A stretch of DNA of 64,000 nucleotides, from the NCBI GenBank assembly GCA_036852015.1, contig JAANDG010000004.1, positions 844,065 through 908,064 on the forward strand, given 5' to 3'. Positions within the stretch are counted from its first letter, which is position 1. Every line of letters begins with the position of its first letter. The position numbers were made by a program, and so were the translations under genes. Source of the DNA: Pelodera strongyloides. Its lineage: Eukaryota > Nematoda > Chromadorea > Rhabditida > Rhabditidae. The notes under the pieces are model-generated. The model was not told where the DNA came from, did not search any database, and saw only the letters and a list, made by a program, of their open reading frames with translations. This document shows, piece by piece, positions 58,441-64,000 of this stretch.

Positions 58441-59186
58441 TGTAATCAAAGACTACTGCAATTAAACGGACAGGCCCACTTCAGGAAACCAAAAAGTTAT
58501 TATTTTTATTAGATTCGCCGTGTTCTTATCTACCAGAATAAGTGAAAAAGTTTGATAGTAAATAATCGATAAACCGCGCTCTGGCGACCGTTATTTTGTA
58601 ACCCAAAAGGGCCGGATTATGACCGTGCGTTTGGTTTTTTAAAACAACCGATTTATTTTATTTGCGAAGCTAAATTTATTATTCATTGTGGTATTGCCTC
58701 GACAAAACTTGTACGACATTTTATGTTCGTAATAAATGTTATGTTATGTTATGTTAACTACATTTAATCCCATCTTCGTCATTTGCATGAAAACGTGGTT
58801 ATTTTGGAACTTATTTTTTGTTTTGTTACCTTTCAACATCTACCGCAATCAGCGGTACTCAAGTCTTTGTCGAGAGGGCCATGTATACTTAATTAGCTTG
58901 AGAACAGGCTGAATAAGTTTCTCATAACTGTCACTTGCATAATAAAGAGGTTGTTGATTCTCTTTTATCTTTTATTACAAAAAAACACTAAAAATTATAA
59001 AATTCAAATCAATAAATAGCACAAAAGGGAAGCTATTATATTTTGCCCGTTATTCTGAGAAAGAAATAAAAAAAACAAAGAAGAAAGAAAACTGTGGTGA
59101 ATCATTTCTCAAGTGATATACTAAGGTGATATTTTTTTCAATGATAGGCACACAAAAAAGTCATGAAAACAACATAGGGTGTAACT
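58441..59186. other. AT-rich intergenic DNA
   Basis: No gene seen. A degenerate TTAA-element end lies near 58,466-58,490 (aaacggacaggcccacttcagg), without a recognisable partner. Confidence 0.35.
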
Positions 59187-60044
59187 TTAAAGAGATGGGT
59201 TCACTAGAAAATCACCTTGTTTTTCTGCTTTCGTTTGATTGTACAAAGGTAAACTTAAAGAATCAGGCCCATTTCAAATAACCCCTATTTTTTAAGAATC
59301 CATCGGATTCTCCGTTTCAAATATAGTAGGCTGAATTTTTTTTCCAATTTTCAGTCGCAATATTCACGCACTTTTCAGCAAGTTACCATGGTCATTCATA
59401 CACAACAATCAATCGCAGTTGTCACGCCCATTCACGCTGATTGGCCAATAACGCAATTACCCACGCCCAATATAGCATATCGGCCAATCAGCGCGAAGGG
59501 GCGTGACAACTGCGATTGATTGTTGTGTATGACCGGCCATGGTAAATTGCTGGTAATTGCGTGAATGTTGCACTCGAAGTTTGGAAAAAAAAATGCATCC
59601 TACTATATTTGATGCGGAGAAGCAGGTATAGTTATATAAAATAGGTGTTATCTGAAACGGGTCTGACCCTTTAAACAAAGAGCATAAAAAATATTTTTTG
59701 AATTATTCCCTAGTGAAGATCTTAGTTAAAAAAGGTGAGTATTGATCGAGCTAAGAGGTATGGCTGAAACACGCTGTTTTGAGCAAAATAAACTGTAGTT
59801 TTCATAGTTTATTCTACTTAAAACAATGAAAAACAGTGTGTTTCAGCCATATCTCTTAGCTACCCTGGTTTATCTTGTAGTACTATTTTATCGGAAGATC
59901 GATCAATACTCACCTTTTTTACCTAAGATCTTCCCTAGGGAATAATTCAAAAAAAAAATGTATGCTCTTTGCTTAAGTTTACCGTTGTACAATCAAACTA
60001 AAGCATAAAAACAAGGTGATTTTCTAGTGAACCCATCCCTTTAA
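59187..60044. mobile_element. T7 palindromic TTAA element
   Basis: Ends TTAAAGAGATGGGTTCACT and 'agtgaacccatccctTTAA', with long mirror arms ('gaaacacactgttttgagc' type). A T1 element is nested in its left arm. Shares its right TTAA (60,041-60,044) with a T6 element. Confidence 0.88.
59255..59674. mobile_element. T1 element nested in T7
   Basis: Ends TTAAAGAATCAGGCCCATTT and 'acgggtctgaccctTTAA'. The flanks 'gtacaaaggtaaac' and 'acaaagagcata' are joined by a single TTAA in the other T7 copies (for example in reverse at about 42,438-42,460), giving a clear empty site. Confidence 0.9.
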
Positions 60045-60505
60045 AGGGACAGACCCATCACGATAAATATATATTTACGATTTCATGTAATTTTTTATTA
60101 GCAGCGTTTATTACAATATATACACACTAATTTTCATCCACATTCACCCCGGGGAACTTTTTTACGACGAGCCCAACCTATAAGGGTACCGTAGTTGCAT
60201 CAATTTAGTCCTAATAATTATTTTACTTCGCGTATTTTATAACACAGTTGCAAAATTACGCATGAGAGAGTATGCTCAATAAAGAGGTGCCAGAGAAAAA
60301 ACCGAGAGAGCAGAAAACCAGAGCGGATAGACAACGAGAGGAAGGGCCAGGCAACGGTATACATTTGCGGATGCGCTCGTCGGAAAAAGTTCCCCGGGGT
60401 GAATGTCGATAAAATTTGGTTTGCATATATTGTAATAAACACCTTTAATAGAAATTAAGACGAAATCGTAAGTATAGGTTTACTTTGATGGGCCTGTCCC
60501 TTTAA
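60041..60505. mobile_element. T6 palindromic TTAA element
   Basis: Ends TTAAAGGGACAGACCCATCA and 'tgatgggcctgtcccTTTAA'. The interior has a copy-specific insert (60,230-60,370) not present in the 33,807 copy. Confidence 0.85.
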
Positions 60506-60609
60506 TTAAAATTGAGTTGTTTATAATTTGTTTCTTGGAAATACCAAGCTCACTCAGCGTGTAGTACCGAACAGAATCATCCGAAAACCAATTAGAAGGT
60601 GGTTGCAGT

Positions 60610-61445
60610 TAGAGTGGTGTCAAAACGGCTATTTTTGCAGCCGACTACGGATCATGCGGTTTTCTAGCCGAGCCGCTTTTCTGTCAGGGCGTGGCTACAG
60701 CTATAGCCGTAGTCGTTACCAAAGAAGCATGCGGCTACGGCTATATCCATAGCCGTTTCTTGAACAAAGGGCGGCTATGGCTGTAAGCCAATTCATTGGC
60801 AGCGTGAATAGTCGGCTATTCTAAGCAGCTAAATAATATTTTTTGAAAAGAGATGAAAAAGCTCCAATTATTTATCGCAAATTTCAAAATAAGAAGCCAT
60901 TATGCAAAAATAATGCTTCAAACAAGAAAATATACGCTAAAACGGATCAAAATATGCGCAAAGAGCTGCCTAATGATAAATAATGCGACAGTTTATAATT
61001 TGAACACAGCATAATCTCTAATAATGGCTAATTTTATAGTAAAACACAATTAAATTATTAAATAATGACATTTTTAGGCGCGATAAAAAAGTAGTTTTCG
61101 ATCGATTTCCGATAGAAAATCCTGTTTCTACTGTAATATTAAGGTGGTTTCGGTGCTTTATAAGCAAACACTGTACTAATTTCAGAAAAAAACTCGAAAA
61201 TTCATGTTTATTCATTTAAAATAGCCGAATATTTATGTATACTAATACTGTTATTCGGCTGGTCGAGTAGCCATCTTTGCAGCTGAGCAGATATGCGGCT
61301 CGGCGCGTAGCCGCTGCAGTGGCTACCCGTGAAGCCGGCTATGTCTGTATCCACTGCAATGGATACGCGTAAAGTCGGCTTTCCGTGTATTCACAGAGCG
61401 GCTAGCCGGATTGGCTATTTCTGTAGTCGGTTTGACACCACTCTA
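60610..61445. mobile_element. hAT-type MITE with 8-bp target duplication
   Basis: Inverted ends TAGAGTGGTGTCAAA and TTTGACACCACTCTA. Both sides are flanked by the identical 8 bases GTTGCAGT (60,602-60,609 and 61,446-61,453), the diagnostic target-site duplication length of hAT transposons. The subterminal parts are rich in 'gtagccg'/'cggctac' motifs. No transposase frame, so a non-autonomous element. Confidence 0.92.
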
Positions 61446-61643
61446 GTTGCAGTGGCCGCACATAGACAAAGGGTTGCGTGTCGCGGACAGCTTCAGTGCG
61501 CGCAGAAGTGCAGAAATGTGTAAAATTCAGTTAACACTTCGGTGGCGTACTTGAGAATGTTGCACACTTGTGACGCACGTTCCGCTCCCAAAGAGGTACA
61601 GCGAGAGTGCCCATCTGGCGGTGATCAAAAACAATTCAAAAAT

Positions 61644-63810
61644 CTACAGTAAGCCCCTTCTGCAATCCCTTCGTATCCGCCGGTGATTGCCGCGGTATTT
61701 CTCCTCAAGTTTTGTAATCCGTTGTTTCATGGTCGTTGAGCGACCCTGGAAGATATTAGTTCATATGAGTAGTCGCTATAACACATAATTACCTATTTCA
61801 CGATTTCTTTAAAGGGTCAGGCCCATTTCAAATGACCCCTATTTTTGATGATTCCACCTGACTCTTTATGTCAAATATAGTAGAATACGATATTTTTCTA
61901 ATTTTCAAGCGCAAAATTCGCGCAGTATTCGGCAATTTAGCATTGCCAGCCATACCCAACTATTTATCGCAGTTGTCACGCCCCTTCGCGCTAATTGGGC
62001 AATATGCTCCATTGGGCGTGGCAATTGCAATATTGGCCAATCAGCGCGAATGGGTGTGCCAACTGCGATAGATAGTTGGGTATGACTGCCCACGGTATAT
62101 TGCTGAATAGTGTGTGATTTTTGCGCTTGAAAATTAGAAAAATATTGCATCCTACTATATTTGACATGGAGAATCAGATGGAATCATCAAAAATAGGGGT
62201 CATTTGAAATGGGCCTGACCCTTTAAAGGAGTTTTCCGTTTTCAACTCTATTATATCCGTTTAATATAGGGGATGCACACTCTAAACTCTAACGTTGCAG
62301 TTAGAGTGCGCCGAAGAAGAGGCCCTGATTGTGAATATAAGCAAATAAAAGTTACAGTGCTAAACAAGTTTCTTGTATACGATACGTTTTCTTGTATGCC
62401 TGTACCGTTTCTCGGAACAAGGGAACAGAACCAGCAACTGTTGCAAATACACATACATGAAACTTCAGCACAGCTTCCGACAGCGAAGTGTCGACTTTTT
62501 CAATAACGTTCCGCAATTCGTAAAGTTGTTGTTCAAGGGACATTGATCCGTATAAATAGGACGTTTCTTCTTCAATACTCTCTCGTTGGGGGTCGTATAA
62601 ACCCTTGTCCTGGAGCATTTGTTTCGCTGAAACAAATAATTTTAGAAAAACTGACATATTAAATATTAAATCCGTGACAAATTAAAATTACACTATTCAA
62701 CTATTCTTATTATGGAATACAGTCTGTGATTTCGTATCTCTAACAATTCACAATCAGGGCCTTGTTTTATCTTATCGTTGGTCTTCAAACTTGTGTTACT
62801 TATGTTATGAAAATCAATGAAAATAACGCTTGTTATGTTTTATTTTAGATTGGCATATTTATATATCTACAAGGCACATCCAACAGTAGTTTGACGCTTT
62901 ATATTTGACGTGTCACCGAAAACACTAAAAAATCGCCCAATATGGCGCAGTTATGTGCATACACTACACGGGAATACGTCCAGCATACGCTCCAAAAGCC
63001 GGCTGTTATACCGCTTCCACCCACAAACTATGATCTTCCACTGCGCGCAGATACAGTTCTTGAGACAAGCAGGTCCGAAGAAGCGCGCAAATATTCTTGA
63101 AGCAGCCTATAATTTTTAGCGCACAATGCACATTTCTACCTTTTTGATAGAGTTTGTCACGCATTTCGGGATAGTCAGCTATGATGTCCATCACGTCGTC
63201 CTGCTGAAGGATATATATGTCAGAATAGCCAATTGATCGGACGGCCACCGTTCTGTAAGAGTAAGGTAATTTAGATTGGTTTATAAAAATGAGCCACTTT
63301 TGCGTAATTGCGGTCGATGCTGGCGAAGGATTATCTATCTTGTGATCTTCGTAGTACAACATTTTATGGGTTTTCAGAAGAACCAACAATACGCAAATAA
63401 ATGCACAATTGTATAAGAAAAAGCGCCGAAATCAGGGAAACTCTAGATTTTCAAACAAAACTGAATAAAAACTGAATACGGAAGCGCACTAAATCAACAT
63501 AAGTAACGAAAAAGTAGAAGCAACCTGCGGTCACCGAGCGTGTTTCCGGAAACTTTTATTACCGAAAGTTCGCCAAATGTTGAACCTTCTTTGAGAATCT
63601 GAATATGCCGTAAGTTAAGATAAATCGTTGTTAACTTATCGGACACGGCTCCATATTAGGATTAGTTTGATGAATGAATGAGACATGGCAAATAACAGAG
63701 AAGATAGAAAAAAGCTCAAACAATATTCAGCAGAAAAAGCTCACCTCTAACACTTGATGTTCTCGATCGTCCACAACGGATAATTGACCACCTTTTACGA
63801 TGAACATTTC
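61644..63810 (-). CDS. Cyclic-nucleotide-gated channel, CNGA type, C-terminal part
   Basis: Cation channel subunit opened by cGMP/cAMP at the plasma membrane, typically in sensory cells (TAX-4-like in nematodes). Five 3' exons are in the window: 63810-63745, 63598-63525, 63252-63140, 62626-62457, 61745-61644, about 174 aa, phases matching; the N-terminus and pore lie beyond 64,000. The cyclic-nucleotide-binding domain shows EMFIVKGGQLSVVDD, the phosphate-binding cassette FGELSVIKVSGNTLGDRRT (conserved Arg-Thr present) and RSIGYSDIYIL, the last typical of A-type subunits. Then comes the C-helix (VMDIIADYPEMRDKL), a C-linker (KQMLQDKGLYDP) and a leucine-zipper-like segment (LEQQLYELRNVIEKVDTSL, MKQRITKLEEKY), as in CNGA trimerisation domains. 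The last intron contains a T1 element. Intact as far as seen. Confidence 0.9.
61809..62226. mobile_element. T1 element in last CNG-channel intron
   Basis: Complete palindrome, TTAA on both sides, ends TTAAAGGGTCAGGCCCATTT and mirror; close in sequence to 18,183-18,600. Confidence 0.88.
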
Positions 63811-63884
63811 CTAAAAATAAAAAAATTTAATAATGGTTTTGCTCTTTTACGGGAGTCATCAATGGGTACCTATGATGAAAATCG

Positions 63885-64000
63885 TTAAAGGGAGAGGCCC
63901 ATGAGAATAAAGTTTTCCTCAATTTATTTGTAAAGAATGTCCGGGATTACAGAAATATTACTGTGAAAACCGCATTGCTTGAAGCCTAGAACTCACAGAG
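63885..64000. mobile_element. T9 element, cut by the window edge
   Basis: Starts TTAAAGGGAGAGGCCCATG and follows the T9 copy at 36,336 through 'gaatgtccgg', 'agaaatattactgtgaaaac' and 'tagaactcacagag', where the window ends. Lies in a CNG-channel intron. Confidence 0.83.

Overview
The window looks like nuclear DNA of an invertebrate animal, most likely a nematode. It is AT-rich and has spliced genes with canonical GT-AG introns plus one probable GC-AG intron. It carries a metazoan-type RPL32, a CNGA-type cyclic-nucleotide-gated channel, and a 7-TM receptor resembling the nematode Srsx chemoreceptors. Several genes have a 3' splice site just before the start codon, as expected for spliced-leader trans-splicing. 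The nematode assignment rests mainly on the receptor and the splice sites and is inference. Exon models were built by hand from splice sites and reading phase; each complete model closes in frame.

Layout. 1-3.7 kb: RPL32 (minus) between dispersed repeats. 3.8-34.7 kb (minus): three paralogous coiled-coil genes, called here C (8423->3776), B (14546->11111) and A (34676->23911). A decayed copy of the 5' end of A lies at 15.57-19.16 kb, split by repeats. Between and inside these genes are a tyrosine recombinase (19.7-20.6 kb), a BEL/Pao-like LTR (21.4-21.8 kb) and many palindromic elements. 37.4-41.1 kb (minus): an 8-exon GPCR. 43.8-45.1 kb (minus): a broken LINE reverse transcriptase. 46.2-48.6 kb (plus): a 7-exon secreted cysteine-rich protein. 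50.5-51.9 kb (minus): an ABCD-like ABC transporter pseudogene. 61.6-64 kb (minus): the 3' part of a CNG channel that continues beyond the window.

The dominant feature is a set of long palindromic elements inserted at TTAA. At least ten internal sequence types can be told apart; most begin TTAAAGGG and share similar outer ends. I label them T1 (AGGGTCAGGCCCAT), T2 (AGGGATCGGTTCACC), T3 (AGGGATAGGTTCGTC), T4 (AGGGACGCGGTCACC), T5 (AAGCGAAATACCGGCCGG), T6 (AGGGACAGGCCCATCA), T7 (AGGGATGGGTTCACTA), T8 (AGGGACGGGCTCAC), T9 (AGGGAGAGGCCCA), T10 (AGGATCGCAGTCAC) and T11 (AGGGTCAGAACCACCGAT). They sit in introns and intergenic DNA, nest in each other and abut sharing one TTAA. Unoccupied copies of several target sites are also present in the window. 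A hAT-type MITE with an exact 8-bp target duplication and a Tc1-like foldback element are present too.

No operon or pathway links all the genes. The clear functional unit is the A/B/C family: an acidic N-terminal region with a short FEIV-type motif followed by coiled coil. The motif resembles Atg8/LC3-interacting motifs, so an autophagy-adaptor role is a testable guess. The GPCR and CNG channel would fit chemosensory signalling, but they are far apart and may be unrelated.
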